Assembly: GCF_014851915.1 (NCBI RefSeq)
Contig: NZ_JACVAP010000001.1
Span: forward strand, 558,001-622,000
Direction of reading: 5' to 3'
Source of the DNA: Xanthomonas sp. XNM01
GTDB lineage: Bacteria; Pseudomonadota; Gammaproteobacteria; Xanthomonadales; Xanthomonadaceae
DNA: 64,000 nt
A program made the position numbers and the translations under genes. The first letter of the stretch is position 1. Every line of letters starts with the position of its first letter. The notes under the pieces are model-generated. The model made no database searches. It was not told the origin of the DNA and was given only the letters and a program-made list of their open reading frames with translations. This document shows, in pieces, positions 13,064-23,089 of the stretch.

Positions 13064-13561
13064 ATGCCGATCCGGTGGGTCCGTGGCGTGCTGCTGACGC
13101 CGCCGGATGCGCATTTTTCCAGACGCACGCTGCTGGCGTTCGTGTTGTCGCTCGGCGGTTCGCTGCTGCTGGTTGCCCTGGTGCTTGGGGCACTGGGCCT
13201 GGCCGGGATCACGATCGACGATACCGGCCTGCCTGAGCGGGAGGCCGGCGTCGGGGACTTCCTAGGCATGGTGCTGCTGGCGCCGCTGATCGAGACGCTG
13301 GTGCTGATCGCCTTCCTCGCTTTGCTGCCGGCGCGCATCGGAATCGTGCCGAGGGCCGCCATCTCCGCACTGCTGTGGGGTGGGCTGCATGCGCTGGCCG
13401 CGCCGTTCTGGTTCTTCGGTGTGGTCTGGTCGTTCTTCGTCTTCAGTTGCGGCTGGCTGGCATGGCGTCCAGAATCCTTCGCCCACGGATTCGCAGCCGC
13501 GGCGATACCGCATGCGCTGCAGAATCTGACCGTGTTCCTGGTGCTCGCCGTCGCCGATTGA
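13064..13561 (+). CDS. Small integral membrane protein, CPBP-like
   Basis: This 165-residue protein has about four hydrophobic segments. It resembles the CPBP intramembrane protease family only loosely: motif 1 is reduced to a single Glu (APLIETLVL instead of EExxxR), motif 2 appears as LLWGGLHAL and motif 3 as HALQN. The missing second Glu and Arg make proteolytic activity doubtful. CAGGAGG at 13052-13058 is five bases before ATG 13064 and decides the start over an in-frame ATG at 13046. It sits between ispD and ispF, which are directly adjacent in many genomes, so it looks like an insertion into that pair. Confidence 0.7.
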   Translation: MPIRWVRGVLLTPPDAHFSRRTLLAFVLSLGGSLLLVALVLGALGLAGITIDDTGLPEREAGVGDFLGMVLLAPLIETLVLIAFLALLPARIGIVPRAAISALLWGGLHALAAPFWFFGVVWSFFVFSCGWLAWRPESFAHGFAAAAIPHALQNLTVFLVLAVAD

Positions 13562-13618
13562 GGCCGGACGCGTTCCGGGGACCGGGTCCGTATCACCGGC
13601 CGAAACGAGAGGATCGCC

Positions 13619-14116
13619 ATGACCCATTCCCAGCCCGTCCCCTTCCGTATCGGCCAGGGCTACGACGTCCATGTCTTCGGCGACGGCGACCACGTGATGC
13701 TCGGCGGCGTGCGCGTCCCCCACGAGCGTGGCGTGGTCGCGCACAGCGATGGCGACGTGGCCCTGCATGCCCTGTGCGACGCCATCCTCGGCGCGCTGGC
13801 GCTGGGTGACATCGGCGTGCATTTCCCGCCCGGCGACGCGCGCTGGCGCGGCGCGGACAGCGCCGAACTGCTGCGCCACTGCGTCGGGCTGGCCGCCGAG
13901 CGCGGCTGGAGGATGGGCAATGCCGACATCACCATCGTCTGCGAACGACCCAAGGTCGGTCCGCATGCGCAGGCGATGCGTGCGCGGATCGCCGAGGTCT
14001 GCGCGGTCGACATCGATGCAGTGAGCGTGAAGGCCACCACCAGCGAGAAGCTGGGGTTCACCGGACGTGGCGAAGGCATCGCCGCACAGGCCGTGACCCT
14101 GCTGGTGCGCCGATGA
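13619..14116 (+). CDS. ispF: IspF, 2-C-methyl-D-erythritol 2,4-cyclodiphosphate synthase
   Basis: IspF releases CMP and closes the cyclodiphosphate ring in the MEP pathway as a trimeric Zn enzyme. In the 165-residue protein the metal ligands are visible as D16 and H18 (GYDVH) and H42 (AHSDGDV). The C-terminal segment [18 protein letters not shown] is also typical. GAGAGG lies a few bases before ATG 13619. Its stop overlaps the truD start as ATGA, implying coupled translation. Confidence 0.97.
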   Translation: MTHSQPVPFRIGQGYDVHVFGDGDHVMLGGVRVPHERGVVAHSDGDVALHALCDAILGALALGDIGVHFPPGDARWRGADSAELLRHCVGLAAERGWRMGNADITIVCERPKVGPHAQAMRARIAEVCAVDIDAVSVKATTSEKLGFTGRGEGIAAQAVTLLVRR

Positions 14117-15195
14117 GCGCCACGTTCGCGGCCTTCGGCGACGCGGTGCTGAGCGCGAAGATCCGCAGCGTGCCGGAAGACTTCCGGGTCGAGGAACTGG
14201 ACGGTTTCGAGGCCAGCGGTGATGGCGAGCACCTGCTGCTGACCGTCGAGAAGCGCGGCATGAACACGGCGTTCGCGGTACGCGGGATCGCACAGTGGGC
14301 CGGTGTGCCGGAGCATGCGGTCGGCTATGCCGGCCTGAAGGACCGGCATGCGGTGACGGTGCAGCGTTTCAGCGTGCATCTGCCTGGACGGGAGGCGCCC
14401 GACGAGGCGCTGCTCGAGCGCGACGGCCTTCGGGTGCTGGCCCGGACCCGCCACCGGCGCAAGCTGCCGCGTGGGGCGCTGGCCGGCAACCGGTTCGTGC
14501 TGCTGCTGCGCGATGTCGTCGGCGACCGGAGCGCTGCCGAGGCCCGCCTGGCGTCGATCGCCGCGCGCGGAGTACCCAATGCCTTCGGCGAGCAGCGCTT
14601 CGGCCGCGAGGCCGGCAATGTGGCCAAGGCGCTGGGCATGTTCGCCGGGCGTCGCGTCGGCCGCGAGCAGCGCTCGATGCTGCTGTCGGCGGCGCGCTCG
14701 GAGCTGTTCAACCGGGTGCTGGCCGCGCGGGTGGCCGATGGCAGCTGGGAGCGCGGGCTCGACGGCGAGGTCTGGGCGCTGGCAGGCAGCCGCAGCGTGT
14801 TCGGCCCCGAGCCATGGAGCGAGGCACTGGCCGAGCGCCTGGCGCGGTTCGACATCCATCCCAGCGGACCGCTGTGGGGCAGGGGCGAGCTGCGCTGCCA
14901 GGCCGCCTGCGCCGCATTGGAGGCGGCGGTGCTGGCCGACCACATTGCGGTCGCGCTGCGCGACGGACTCGAACGTGCCGGCTTGGAGCAGGAGCGGCGG
15001 GCGCTGCGCCTGCAGGTGCAGGACCTGGCATGGACGTGGTCGGCGGACGACCAGCTGCAGCTGACGTTCGCATTGCCGCCCGGCAGCTATGCCACCGTGG
15101 TGCTGGCGCAGCTGGGAGCGTGCGTGGACGCTTCGTCGCACGCGGGTGAGGAGCATGCCGGCGCGGCCCAGGCGGGCGACGTACCGGGCAGCTGA
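14113..15195 (+). CDS. truD: TruD, tRNA pseudouridine(13) synthase
   Basis: TruD isomerises U13 in tRNA-Glu. The 360-residue protein has the catalytic segment [14 protein letters not shown] with Asp77 (the equivalent of E. coli Asp80) and the early segment [13 protein letters not shown]. It is linked to ispF by an ATGA overlap. In the relatives I know the next genes are surE and pcm. Here nothing follows for 500 bases and the next gene is convergent bamA, so the usual run stops at truD. Confidence 0.96.
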   Translation: MSATFAAFGDAVLSAKIRSVPEDFRVEELDGFEASGDGEHLLLTVEKRGMNTAFAVRGIAQWAGVPEHAVGYAGLKDRHAVTVQRFSVHLPGREAPDEALLERDGLRVLARTRHRRKLPRGALAGNRFVLLLRDVVGDRSAAEARLASIAARGVPNAFGEQRFGREAGNVAKALGMFAGRRVGREQRSMLLSAARSELFNRVLAARVADGSWERGLDGEVWALAGSRSVFGPEPWSEALAERLARFDIHPSGPLWGRGELRCQAACAALEAAVLADHIAVALRDGLERAGLEQERRALRLQVQDLAWTWSADDQLQLTFALPPGSYATVVLAQLGACVDASSHAGEEHAGAAQAGDVPGS

Positions 15196-15701
15196 GGCGG
15201 CCGGGGAGCTTTCCTGGCATGGCCTGATCGATACCGGAGCGCGGACTGGCGCCATGGGGAGCGGCTCTGCCCGGCCCCTGCCGGGCTGGGAAGGCTGGTC
15301 GGGGTACTGCGTCGGGCTCGTGCGCCTGTGGATCCGTGTTGCGGGCCGCTACTGCAGACTCTCCCGATGATTCCGAGCGTCGCCGAGCACCTGCGCGTTG
15401 TTGCGCTTGTCCGATGCCGTGCGGCAGAAGGCGTGGCGCAACCGGACGCAGGGCGCCTCAGGCAACGCGGCGGCAGTGCGCCCTGTTCGTGCACCCTGGT
15501 TCCGTGCGAGGGGCCAGGCGATCTGGAATCGCGCTTCGCGTGCGACGTGCGGGTCACGGATGGCCGCCTGGGCCAGATGCCTGCGGATCTGGATCTGGTG
15601 ATACGTAGCCCCGTTCCGCGGATCCGGCGCGATGGAGGCCGCTCAACGCAACGGGGCGCCCGAAGGCGCCCCGTCGTGATGCCATCCCGATGTCCGGTGG
15701 C
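15196..15701. other. Intergenic region between convergent truD and bamA
   Basis: About 500 bases carry no supported gene. The only clear structure is the hairpin at 15651-15674. The region is the junction where two normally longer conserved gene runs (truD-surE and bamA-lpxD) both stop. Confidence 0.6.
15651..15674 (-). terminator. Hairpin downstream of bamA
   Basis: A perfect 10-bp GC-rich stem (15651-15660 with 15665-15674) has loop CGAA and lies 27 bases past the bamA stop. On the minus strand only a weak T content follows (TGCGTTGAG). It is probably a transcript-end hairpin, with termination strength uncertain. Confidence 0.5.
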
Positions 15702-18122
15702 TCAGAAGCCGCCGCCGAAGGTGAACTGCAGGCGCTCGATCTCGTCGCCTTCCTTCTTCTTGAACGGGAACGCGTAGCTGATCGAGATCGGACCGACCGG
15801 GGCACGCCACAGCAGGGCGACACCGGCCGATGCACGCAGCTCGCCGGTATCGAAGTCGTCGATGCCGTTGTACACGTTGCCGAAGTCGACGAAGGCCGAG
15901 ACGCGGGCAGCCTTGCTGTCGAACAGGCGCGGGAACACCATTTCGACCTGGCCGACCGTCTTCAACGAGCCACCGAGCGCCTGGCCGCGATAGCCGGCGA
16001 TCACTTCCGAGCGCGGGCCCAGGGTGTTGTCGCGGAAGCCGCGCACCGAACGGGTGCCACCGGCGTAGAAGTTCTCGTAGAACGGCAGGCCGCTGGCGGT
16101 GACGGTCTTCCTGTAGTCCGGGGACGTCGTCGTGCAGGGGTCGCTGGCGCCGGGATTCGGATTGGCGGTGGTCGGCTGGGTCCAGCAGATGTTGCGGGTG
16201 ATGTCGTCGCCGTAGCTGTCGCCGTAGCCGATGTCCAGGCCCGTGCGCAGCACGAATGCCGGGCTCAGCTGCCAGTACCTGGAGAACTCGTAGTTGATCT
16301 TGTAGTACTCGGCGGTGGAGCCGGGCAGGGTGGCCTCGAGGCCGACGCGCTGGTAGGTGCCGCGGGTCGGCATGAAGTAGTCGTTGCGGGTGTCGCGCGA
16401 CCAGCCCAGCTCGGTGCGCCAGGCATGGAAGGTGCGGCGGTCGATCGCCTCGATGTAATCGATGATCGACTGCGGCGTGTAGCCGCTGTAGGTCTGGATC
16501 TGGTTGCTGTCGATGCCGAACAGCAGCGACACCGAGCTGTACTCGGTGATCGGCAGGCCCAGGATGGTCTGCGCGGCGGCGTTGGTGCTGTTGTACTGGG
16601 CGGTGTTGAAGTCCGAGTAGTCCAGCTCGCGCCACCACAGGTTGTAGCCGAGCGACAGGCCTTCGTCGGTGAAGAACGGATTGACGTAGGAGAACGAGTA
16701 GCGCTGCAGGTAATCGCTGCGCTGCGCCTCGACCGACACCCGGTTGCCGCCGCCCAGGAAGTTGTTCTGCGACAGCTGGATCGAGGTGGTCATGCCGGCC
16801 AGCTGCGAGTAGCCGAGGCCGAACACGAAGCTGCCCGAGGTGGTTTCCTTGACGTTGTAGACGACGTCGACCTGGTCGGGGCTGCCCGGCACGGCCGGGG
16901 TCTGCACCTCGACGGTCTCGAAGTAGCCCAGCCGCTGCAGGCGGATCTTGGAGCGGTCGATCGCCGCCTGCGAGTACCAAGCGTTCTCGAACTGGCGCAT
17001 CTCGCGGCGCAGCACCTCGTCGGAGGTACGGGTATTGCCCTTGAAGGTGATGCGGCGCACGTTGACGCGCGGACCCGGCACCACCTGCAGGTTGACGGCC
17101 ACGGTGCGGTCGGCGCGGTTGCTGGTCGGGATCGGATTGACCCGCGCGAACGCGTAGCCGATGTTGCTCAGCGTGTTGGTGATGGCATCCGAGGTCATCT
17201 CCAGCAGCACGCGCGAGAACGTGTCGCCGGCCTTCGGGATCACCAGCCGCTCGATCTGCTCCTGCGGCAGGATCGTGTCGCCGGTGACCTTGATCTCCGA
17301 GATCGTGTACTGCTCGCCTTCGGTGACGCTGGCGGTCAGGTACATGTCCCGCTTGTCGGGGCTGATCGAGACCTGGGTCGAGTCGATGTTGAAATCGATG
17401 TAGCCGCGGTCCAGGTACCAGGAGTTGAGCTTCTCCATGTCGCCGGAGAGCTTTTCCTTGGAGTACTGGTCGTCGCGCCTGTACCACGACAGCCAGGTGC
17501 TCTCGCGCGATTCCCAGGTATCGAGGATCTCCTCGTTGCCGAAGGTCTCGGTGCCGATCAGGTTGACGTGGCGGATCTTGGCCGCCTTGCCTTCCTTGAT
17601 GTCGATGGTCACGTCGACGCGGTTGCGATCCAGGCGGCTCACGGTCGGCGTGATCTGGACGTTGTACTTGCCGCGGTTGTTGTACTGCCGGGTCAGTTCC
17701 TGGGTGACGCGGTCCAGGCTCAGCCGGTCGAAGGTCTCGCCCTCGGCCAGGCCGATGTCGGTCAGGCCGCGCAGCAGGTCGTCGGACTTGATGTCCTTGT
17801 TGCCGTTGACGGTGAGCTTGTTGATCGCCGGACGCTCGGTCACGGTGATCACCAGGATGTCGCCCTGGCGGTCCAGGCGCACGTCCTCGAAGAAGCCGGT
17901 GCGGTACAGCGCACGGATCGTCTCGCCGGCATCGGCCTGGTTCAGCGTCTCCCCACGCTCGACCGGCAGATAGGTGAACACGGTACCGGCCGCGATGCGC
18001 TGCAGTCCGTCGATGCGGATGTCGCTGACGGTGAAGGGCTCGCTCGTCTGGGCCAGCGCCGGCAGGCTCAGCGAGGCGGCAAGGGCGACGGCCAGCAGCC
18101 GGCGAACGGGGAGTCTCGTCAT
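15702..18122 (-). CDS. bamA: BamA, outer-membrane protein assembly factor
   Basis: BamA is the Omp85 core of the BAM complex and folds beta-barrel proteins into the outer membrane. The 806-residue precursor has a signal peptide (1-24, cleavage after PALA), five POTRA repeats (about 26-430, starting FTVSDIRIDGLQRI), and a C-terminal 16-strand barrel. The barrel carries the lid-lock motif VRGFRDN and a final Phe. ATG 18122 directly precedes the signal peptide. An upstream in-frame ATG at 18197 overlaps the rseP stop as ATGA and could be used for coupling, but would bury the signal peptide behind 25 residues. It ends the rseP-bamA end of the minus-strand block; no lpxD follows. Confidence 0.96.
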   Translation of the reverse strand: MTRLPVRRLLAVALAASLSLPALAQTSEPFTVSDIRIDGLQRIAAGTVFTYLPVERGETLNQADAGETIRALYRTGFFEDVRLDRQGDILVITVTERPAINKLTVNGNKDIKSDDLLRGLTDIGLAEGETFDRLSLDRVTQELTRQYNNRGKYNVQITPTVSRLDRNRVDVTIDIKEGKAAKIRHVNLIGTETFGNEEILDTWESRESTWLSWYRRDDQYSKEKLSGDMEKLNSWYLDRGYIDFNIDSTQVSISPDKRDMYLTASVTEGEQYTISEIKVTGDTILPQEQIERLVIPKAGDTFSRVLLEMTSDAITNTLSNIGYAFARVNPIPTSNRADRTVAVNLQVVPGPRVNVRRITFKGNTRTSDEVLRREMRQFENAWYSQAAIDRSKIRLQRLGYFETVEVQTPAVPGSPDQVDVVYNVKETTSGSFVFGLGYSQLAGMTTSIQLSQNNFLGGGNRVSVEAQRSDYLQRYSFSYVNPFFTDEGLSLGYNLWWRELDYSDFNTAQYNSTNAAAQTILGLPITEYSSVSLLFGIDSNQIQTYSGYTPQSIIDYIEAIDRRTFHAWRTELGWSRDTRNDYFMPTRGTYQRVGLEATLPGSTAEYYKINYEFSRYWQLSPAFVLRTGLDIGYGDSYGDDITRNICWTQPTTANPNPGASDPCTTTSPDYRKTVTASGLPFYENFYAGGTRSVRGFRDNTLGPRSEVIAGYRGQALGGSLKTVGQVEMVFPRLFDSKAARVSAFVDFGNVYNGIDDFDTGELRASAGVALLWRAPVGPISISYAFPFKKKEGDEIERLQFTFGGGF

Positions 18123-18193
18123 GTCACGTCCGGGAGAAGGAATGCGTTGCAGCGCGGTGCGCCGGATGGCGGAGGGGGAAAGCTCGGTCGGCG

Positions 18194-19552
18194 TCATTTC
18201 GGCACCAGGCCCAGGATGTCGTTGTAGAAGGCCAGCCCCATCAACCCGGCCAGCAGGGCCAGTCCGACGTACTGTCCGGCAGCCATGGCGCGTTCGCTCA
18301 AGGGGCTGCCCTTGATCAACTCGATAAGGTAATACAGCAGGTGACCGCCGTCCAAGATCGGGATCGGCAGCAGGTTGATGATGGCCAGGCTCAGCGAGAG
18401 CAGGGCCAGGAAGTACAGGAACCAGTCCGCGCCGCGCTTGGCCGAGGCGTTGGCCGCGCGGGCGATCGTCACCGGGCCGGACAGGTTGGCGATTGAGGCT
18501 TCGCCAGTGATCATCCGCCGCATCATGCCCAGCGAGTCGCCGGCCAGATTGACGGTCTCGCGCAGGGCGGCCGGGATCGCCGCCAGCGGGCCGAAGCGCT
18601 GCGTGGCGTCGTAGGCCGGAGCGGTGCCGCCGCCGACATGCACGCCGAGCTGCCAGCGATCCTCGCTGCCCGGCGCGGTGCCACGGCGGGGCAGCAGCTC
18701 GAAGGCCAGGCGCTCACCATCGCGTTCGACCTCGACCATGCCGGCGCCGCCGCGCTCGCCCAGTGCCTGGACCTGTGCCGGCACCTCGTCGGCGCCCACG
18801 ACCGCCGTGCCATCGATGGCCAGGATGCGGTCCCCGGCCAGCAGGGTTCCGTCGGCCGGGCCGCCTTCGACGACGCTGTCGATCAGGGCCGGCGCCAGCA
18901 TGAACTGCCAGGTCAAACCGACCTGGTGCGCGATGCGGCGCTCGTCGATCTGCTCCGGCAGCTGCGACAGCGCCAGCGTGCGCACCAGGCGCCGCCCGTC
19001 GATCCGTTCCACCGCGACCTCGATGTCGCGCCGGTCCAGCGCGGGCGCGGCCATCGCCATGCTCGCTTCGGTCCAGGTCGCGACCGGGCGTCCGGCCACG
19101 TCGATCAGGCGATCGCCCGGCTGCAGACCGGCGTCGGCGGCGATGCCGGCGGTGCGGCCCACCACCGGCGCGTAGTCCTGGCGGCCGACCATGAACATCA
19201 CCCACAGCAGGGCGACGCACAGCAACAGGTTGGCGGCCGGCCCGGCCGCGACGATCGCGATCCGCGACCACACGCCCTGCCGGTTGAACGCATGCGCCTG
19301 GCGCGCGGCCGGGACGTCGGTTTCCCGCTCGTCCAGCATCTTCACGTAACCGCCGAGCGGGATCGCGGCGATGGCGAACTCGGTGCCATGGCGGTTGCGG
19401 CGCATCCACAGCGGACGTCCGAAACCGACCGAGAAGCGCAGCACGTCGACGCCGCAGCGGCGCGCGACCCAGTAGTGGCCGAACTCGTGGAAGGTGACGA
19501 GCAGCCCGAGGCTGACCACCATCCACCAGACGGAGCCCAGGAAGTCAGCCAT
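18194..19552 (-). CDS. rseP: RseP, site-2 intramembrane zinc metalloprotease
   Basis: RseP cleaves anti-sigma factors (RseA type) within the membrane during the envelope-stress response and removes signal-peptide remnants. The 452-residue protein has HEFGH at 22-26 in the first membrane helix, tandem PDZ domains in the middle and the third catalytic-site motif [14 protein letters not shown] near the C terminus. The start [10 protein letters not shown] at 19552 matches the family; an ATG 18 bases upstream is possible. It overlaps the 3' end of dxr by eight bases, so the two are translationally linked. Confidence 0.96.
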   Translation of the reverse strand: MADFLGSVWWMVVSLGLLVTFHEFGHYWVARRCGVDVLRFSVGFGRPLWMRRNRHGTEFAIAAIPLGGYVKMLDERETDVPAARQAHAFNRQGVWSRIAIVAAGPAANLLLCVALLWVMFMVGRQDYAPVVGRTAGIAADAGLQPGDRLIDVAGRPVATWTEASMAMAAPALDRRDIEVAVERIDGRRLVRTLALSQLPEQIDERRIAHQVGLTWQFMLAPALIDSVVEGGPADGTLLAGDRILAIDGTAVVGADEVPAQVQALGERGGAGMVEVERDGERLAFELLPRRGTAPGSEDRWQLGVHVGGGTAPAYDATQRFGPLAAIPAALRETVNLAGDSLGMMRRMITGEASIANLSGPVTIARAANASAKRGADWFLYFLALLSLSLAIINLLPIPILDGGHLLYYLIELIKGSPLSERAMAAGQYVGLALLAGLMGLAFYNDILGLVPK

Positions 19553-20777
19553 GCGTCCGCCCCGGCGCATCGGCGACGCTGCTGTGGTGGCGCGGGGTGG
19601 TGTCGATCATGGTCCGGGTCAGGCGGCGGGCATCCGCGTCGGCCGCCAGAAGATGCTCCAGCGAGGCGGCAGGCGTGGCGGGCAGCGCGGTGAGGGCCTC
19701 CTCGACCAGCGCGGGAATGGCTAGGAAACCGATCCGGCCCTGAAGAAAGGCTGAAACGGCCTCCTCGTTGGCCGCATTGAGCGTGGCCGGGGCGGTGCCG
19801 CCGGCCGCCATCGCCTGCATCGCCAGGCGCAGGCAGGGAAAGGCGTCCAGGTCGGGCGCCTCGAAGTCGAGTCGCCCATGGGCCAGCAGGTCGAGTCCGC
19901 CGACGCCCGATGCCAGTCGCTCGGGCCAGCCCAGGCCGACCGCCAGCGCGGTGCGCATGTCGGGCAGGCCGAGCTGGGCCAGGGTCGAGCCGTCCACGTA
20001 CTCGACCAGCGCGTGCACCAGGCTCTGCGGATGGACCAGCACGCCGATCCGCTCGGCCGGCAGGCCGAACAGGTGATGGGCTTCGATCACCTCCAGGCCC
20101 TTGTTCATCAGCGTGGCCGAATCGACCGAGATCTTCGGGCCCATCGACCACTTCGGGTGCGCGACGGCCTGGGCGGGCGTCACCATGGCGAGCTGGTCGC
20201 GGTTCCAGCCACGGAACGGCCCACCGGAGGCCGTCAGCACGATCCGGGCCACGCCCTCCGCCTCGGCCCGGCACGAGCGCAGGCACTGGAACACCGCGCT
20301 GTGCTCGCTGTCGATCGGCACGATCTCGCAGCCGGCATCGCGGCTGGCGGCCATCAGCAGCTCGCCGGCCAGGACCAGCGATTCCTTGTTGGCCAGCAGC
20401 AGGCGCTTGCCCGCGCGCGCCGCGGCCAGGGTCGAGGACAGCCCGGCGGCACCGACCACGGCCGCCACGACGGTGTCGCACTCCGGCCCTGCGGCCAGCG
20501 CGTCCAGGGCTGCCGCACCCGCATGGGGCTGCGTGTCCAGCCCGGCCTGGCGCAGCGCGTCGGCGAGCTGCGGGTAGCCGGCCTCGTCGGCGATCACGGC
20601 GTGGTCCGGGCGGTGGACGCGGCACAGGGCGACCAGCGCATCGACATTGCGGCCCGCGGCCAGCACGCTGGCGCGCATCCGCTGCGGATGCCGCGCGATC
20701 ACGTCCAGCGCCGAGGTGCCGATCGAGCCGGTGGCGCCGAAGACGGCGACCTGACGGAAGTCCCCTGTGCCGGCCAT
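19545..20777 (-). CDS. dxr: Dxr, 1-deoxy-D-xylulose 5-phosphate reductoisomerase
   Basis: Dxr carries out the first committed step of the MEP isoprenoid pathway using NADPH and a divalent metal. The 410-residue protein has the NADPH loop [22 protein letters not shown], the metal site [37 protein letters not shown] and LIHP-type [18 protein letters not shown] 20777 was chosen because the motif begins right after it. One base separates it from the cdsA stop. The product feeds IspD and IspF at 12.3-14.1 kb. Confidence 0.97.
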   Translation of the reverse strand: MAGTGDFRQVAVFGATGSIGTSALDVIARHPQRMRASVLAAGRNVDALVALCRVHRPDHAVIADEAGYPQLADALRQAGLDTQPHAGAAALDALAAGPECDTVVAAVVGAAGLSSTLAAARAGKRLLLANKESLVLAGELLMAASRDAGCEIVPIDSEHSAVFQCLRSCRAEAEGVARIVLTASGGPFRGWNRDQLAMVTPAQAVAHPKWSMGPKISVDSATLMNKGLEVIEAHHLFGLPAERIGVLVHPQSLVHALVEYVDGSTLAQLGLPDMRTALAVGLGWPERLASGVGGLDLLAHGRLDFEAPDLDAFPCLRLAMQAMAAGGTAPATLNAANEEAVSAFLQGRIGFLAIPALVEEALTALPATPAASLEHLLAADADARRLTRTMIDTTPRHHSSVADAPGRTHG

Positions 20778-20778
20778 G

Positions 20779-21642
20779 TCAGAACCCGAAGATGTCCTTG
20801 CCGATCGCGAACACGGGCAGGGCGGCCAGCACGCCGTCGATGCGGTCGAGCACGCCACCGTGGCCGGGGATCAGGTGGCCGGAATCCTTCACGCCGGCCT
20901 GCCGCTTGAGCAGGCTTTCGATGAGGTCGCCGACGATGGAGGCGGCGACCGCGACCGCAGCGACCAGCGCCACCGCCGGCAGCTGCGCGGCGCCGGCCCC
21001 GGCCAGCAGGCCGAAGCAGAGTGCGACGACCACGCCCGCCAGCAGGCCGCCCGCAGCGCCTTCGACGGTCTTATTCGGGCTGATCGACACCGCCAGCTTG
21101 CGTCTGCCGAACATGCGGCCTGCGAAGTAGGCGCCGGAGTCTGCCGCCCACACCAGGGCCAGCGCGACCAGCAGCCAGCGGTGATCGACCGAGCCGGCCG
21201 CGTCGCCGAGCGTGTCGAAGTTGCCCGAATGGATCAGGCACAGCGCGCACCAGGCCGGGATCGCGGCCAGCGTGCCGGCGGCCAGCTTGAGCGGGCGCGA
21301 CCATGGGCGGTCCGGCGCACTGACCTGCGGTCGCCACAGCCACAGCAGGGAGGCGAGCCAGCCGATCGCGCCAGCGAGGGTCACCAGCTGGAACAGCACC
21401 GGCGAGAAGCCGCCGCTGCCGCGCGAAGCCCACACCAGCAGCACCATCACCACCAGGTTCAGCAGGACCAGGATCGTGCGCGACAGGCTGTCCTCGACGC
21501 CGGCCAGCTTCAGCCATTCCCACAGACCGGCCAGCATCACCATGGCGGCCACCGCGGCCATCCACGGCGTGGGCAGCAGCAGGATCGCCAGGATCGCGGT
21601 GGGGGCCATCAACAGGGCGGCGATCACACGGGTACGGGTCAT
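20779..21642 (-). CDS. cdsA: CdsA, phosphatidate cytidylyltransferase
   Basis: CdsA makes CDP-diacylglycerol from phosphatidic acid and CTP at the inner membrane, the branch point of phospholipid synthesis. The 287-residue polytopic protein has several hydrophobic helices and the C-terminal signature [20 protein letters not shown] followed by [11 protein letters not shown] 21642 overlaps the uppS stop as ATGA. An upstream in-frame extension is Arg/Ala-rich and does not resemble CdsA. Confidence 0.96.
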   Translation of the reverse strand: MTRTRVIAALLMAPTAILAILLLPTPWMAAVAAMVMLAGLWEWLKLAGVEDSLSRTILVLLNLVVMVLLVWASRGSGGFSPVLFQLVTLAGAIGWLASLLWLWRPQVSAPDRPWSRPLKLAAGTLAAIPAWCALCLIHSGNFDTLGDAAGSVDHRWLLVALALVWAADSGAYFAGRMFGRRKLAVSISPNKTVEGAAGGLLAGVVVALCFGLLAGAGAAQLPAVALVAAVAVAASIVGDLIESLLKRQAGVKDSGHLIPGHGGVLDRIDGVLAALPVFAIGKDIFGF

Positions 21643-22394
21643 GCGGCGCCTCCCTGGGCGACCTGCGCGCTGGTCAGGCCGAAGCGACGCTCGCGCGAGG
21701 CATAGGCGTCGAGCGCCTGCTGCAGCAGCGCCGCGTCCATCTCCGGCCACAGCCGATCGGTGAACCAAAGTTCGGTGTAGGCCAGCTGCCACAGCAGGAA
21801 GTTGCTGATGCGCTGGTCGCCACCGGTACGGATGAACAGGTCGGGCGGGGGCAGGTCGGCCAGCGCCATGCGTGCGCCGACCGCCGCCTCGTCGATCTGG
21901 TCCGGCAGCAGCCGGCCTTCGGCGACGTCATGGGCCAGCGCGCGTGCGGCCGCGGCGATGTCCTGCCGGCCGCCGTAGCTGGCGGCCACGACCAGCTGCA
22001 GCCGGGTGTTGTGCAGGGTCTGCGATTCGGCCGCCTGCATCCGCTCGCGGATCGCTGCGGAGAAGCGCGCGCGCTCGCCGATGAATCGCACGCGCACGCC
22101 GCGCCGGTCGAGCTCGTCGACCTCGCGTTCGAGCGCATTGAGGAACAGCTTCATCAGCGCGCCGACTTCCTCCTCCGGACGCCCCCAGTTCTCGCTGGAG
22201 AACGCGAACAGGGTCAGCACGGCCACGCCGCGCTCCAGGCAGAAGTCGATCGCCGCATTGACCGCGCGGGCGCCGGCGCGATGGCCGATCACGCGCGGAC
22301 GATGGCGCTGCTGGGCCCAGCGCCCGTTGCCGTCCATGATGATGGCGAGGTGTCGCGGAACCAGCGTGCCGGCAGGGGCGGTCATGACAGTCAT
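21639..22394 (-). CDS. uppS: UppS, undecaprenyl diphosphate synthase
   Basis: UppS adds isopentenyl units in cis to farnesyl diphosphate to make the C55 lipid carrier for peptidoglycan and O-antigen. The 251-residue protein shows IIMDGNGRWA with catalytic Asp21, then FSSENWGRP and the C-terminal DLFIRTGGDQRISNFLLWQ. Two ATGs (22394 and 22385) are possible and neither has a strong ribosome binding site; I took the first. Its stop overlaps the cdsA start as ATGA. Confidence 0.96.
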   Translation of the reverse strand: MTVMTAPAGTLVPRHLAIIMDGNGRWAQQRHRPRVIGHRAGARAVNAAIDFCLERGVAVLTLFAFSSENWGRPEEEVGALMKLFLNALEREVDELDRRGVRVRFIGERARFSAAIRERMQAAESQTLHNTRLQLVVAASYGGRQDIAAAARALAHDVAEGRLLPDQIDEAAVGARMALADLPPPDLFIRTGGDQRISNFLLWQLAYTELWFTDRLWPEMDAALLQQALDAYASRERRFGLTSAQVAQGGAA

Positions 22395-22412
22395 GCGGAG
22401 AGGCAGACCGCC

Positions 22413-22970
22413 TCAGACCGCCATCAGTTCCTGTTCCTTCGCCTTGACCACGTCATCGACATCCTTGATGGCCTTGTCGGTGAGCTTCTGGATGTCGTCC
22501 TCGCCGCGACGCACGTCGTCCTCGGTGACGGTCTTGTCCTTCAGCAGGTCCTTGACCTTCTGGTTGGCGTCGCGGCGGATGTTGCGGATCGCGACCTTGG
22601 CGTCCTCGCCCTCGCCGTGCACCGACTTGGCCAGCTCCTTGCGGCGCTCCTCGGTCAGCGGCGGCAGGTTCAGGCGGATCACGGTGCCGACCACGGTCGG
22701 GGTCAGGCCCAGGTCGGACGCGTAGATCGAACGCTCCACGTCCTTGATCATGCCCTTGTCGAACAGGGTGATGACCAGCGAGCGGCCTTCGGACACGCTG
22801 ATGCTGGCGACCTGGTTGAGCGGCGTGTCGGTGCCGTAGGCCTTGACCTTGATGCCGTCCAGCAGCGCCGGCGAGGCGCGGCCGGTGCGGATCGAGGTGA
22901 GCGAGTGGCGCAGAGCATCGATGCTCTTGGCCATGCGTGCCTGCGCGTCGTTCTTGATCTCGTTGATCAT
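22413..22970 (-). CDS. frr: Frr, ribosome recycling factor
   Basis: Frr splits post-termination ribosomes together with EF-G. The 185-residue length is exactly typical. Conserved segments are [31 protein letters not shown] and RNIRRDANQ. The start at 22970 ([13 protein letters not shown]) is preferred because AGGATGGA lies upstream at proper spacing. An ATG 12 bases further up sits directly against that site and would give the unusual prefix MDTA. It lies between pyrH and uppS, the standard order. Confidence 0.96.
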   Translation of the reverse strand: MINEIKNDAQARMAKSIDALRHSLTSIRTGRASPALLDGIKVKAYGTDTPLNQVASISVSEGRSLVITLFDKGMIKDVERSIYASDLGLTPTVVGTVIRLNLPPLTEERRKELAKSVHGEGEDAKVAIRNIRRDANQKVKDLLKDKTVTEDDVRRGEDDIQKLTDKAIKDVDDVVKAKEQELMAV

Positions 22971-23089
22971 CGCCGTATCCATCCTGAAACCTGAATGGGC
23001 CGATTATACGGGGGATGGCGCGGCGACGGGCAGCCGGGCGAGGTGCGCGCCGGCGGCCCGTTCACATGCCGCACGGCGCCGCGGGCATG

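Noticed and set aside
15328-15777. 149-codon plus-strand frame in the truD-bamA gap
   Set aside because: It runs into the bamA 3' end antisense, has no ribosome binding site and no family resemblance.
18123-18197. Longer BamA start at 18197 overlapping rseP
   Set aside because: It would place 25 polar residues before the signal peptide. The ATGA overlap is suggestive but the signal peptide at 18122 decides it.
15690-18227. 845-codon plus-strand open frame opposite bamA
   Set aside because: It is a shadow of bamA. The protein is low-complexity Val/Ala/Gly/Asp without domains and the bamA frame is unambiguous.
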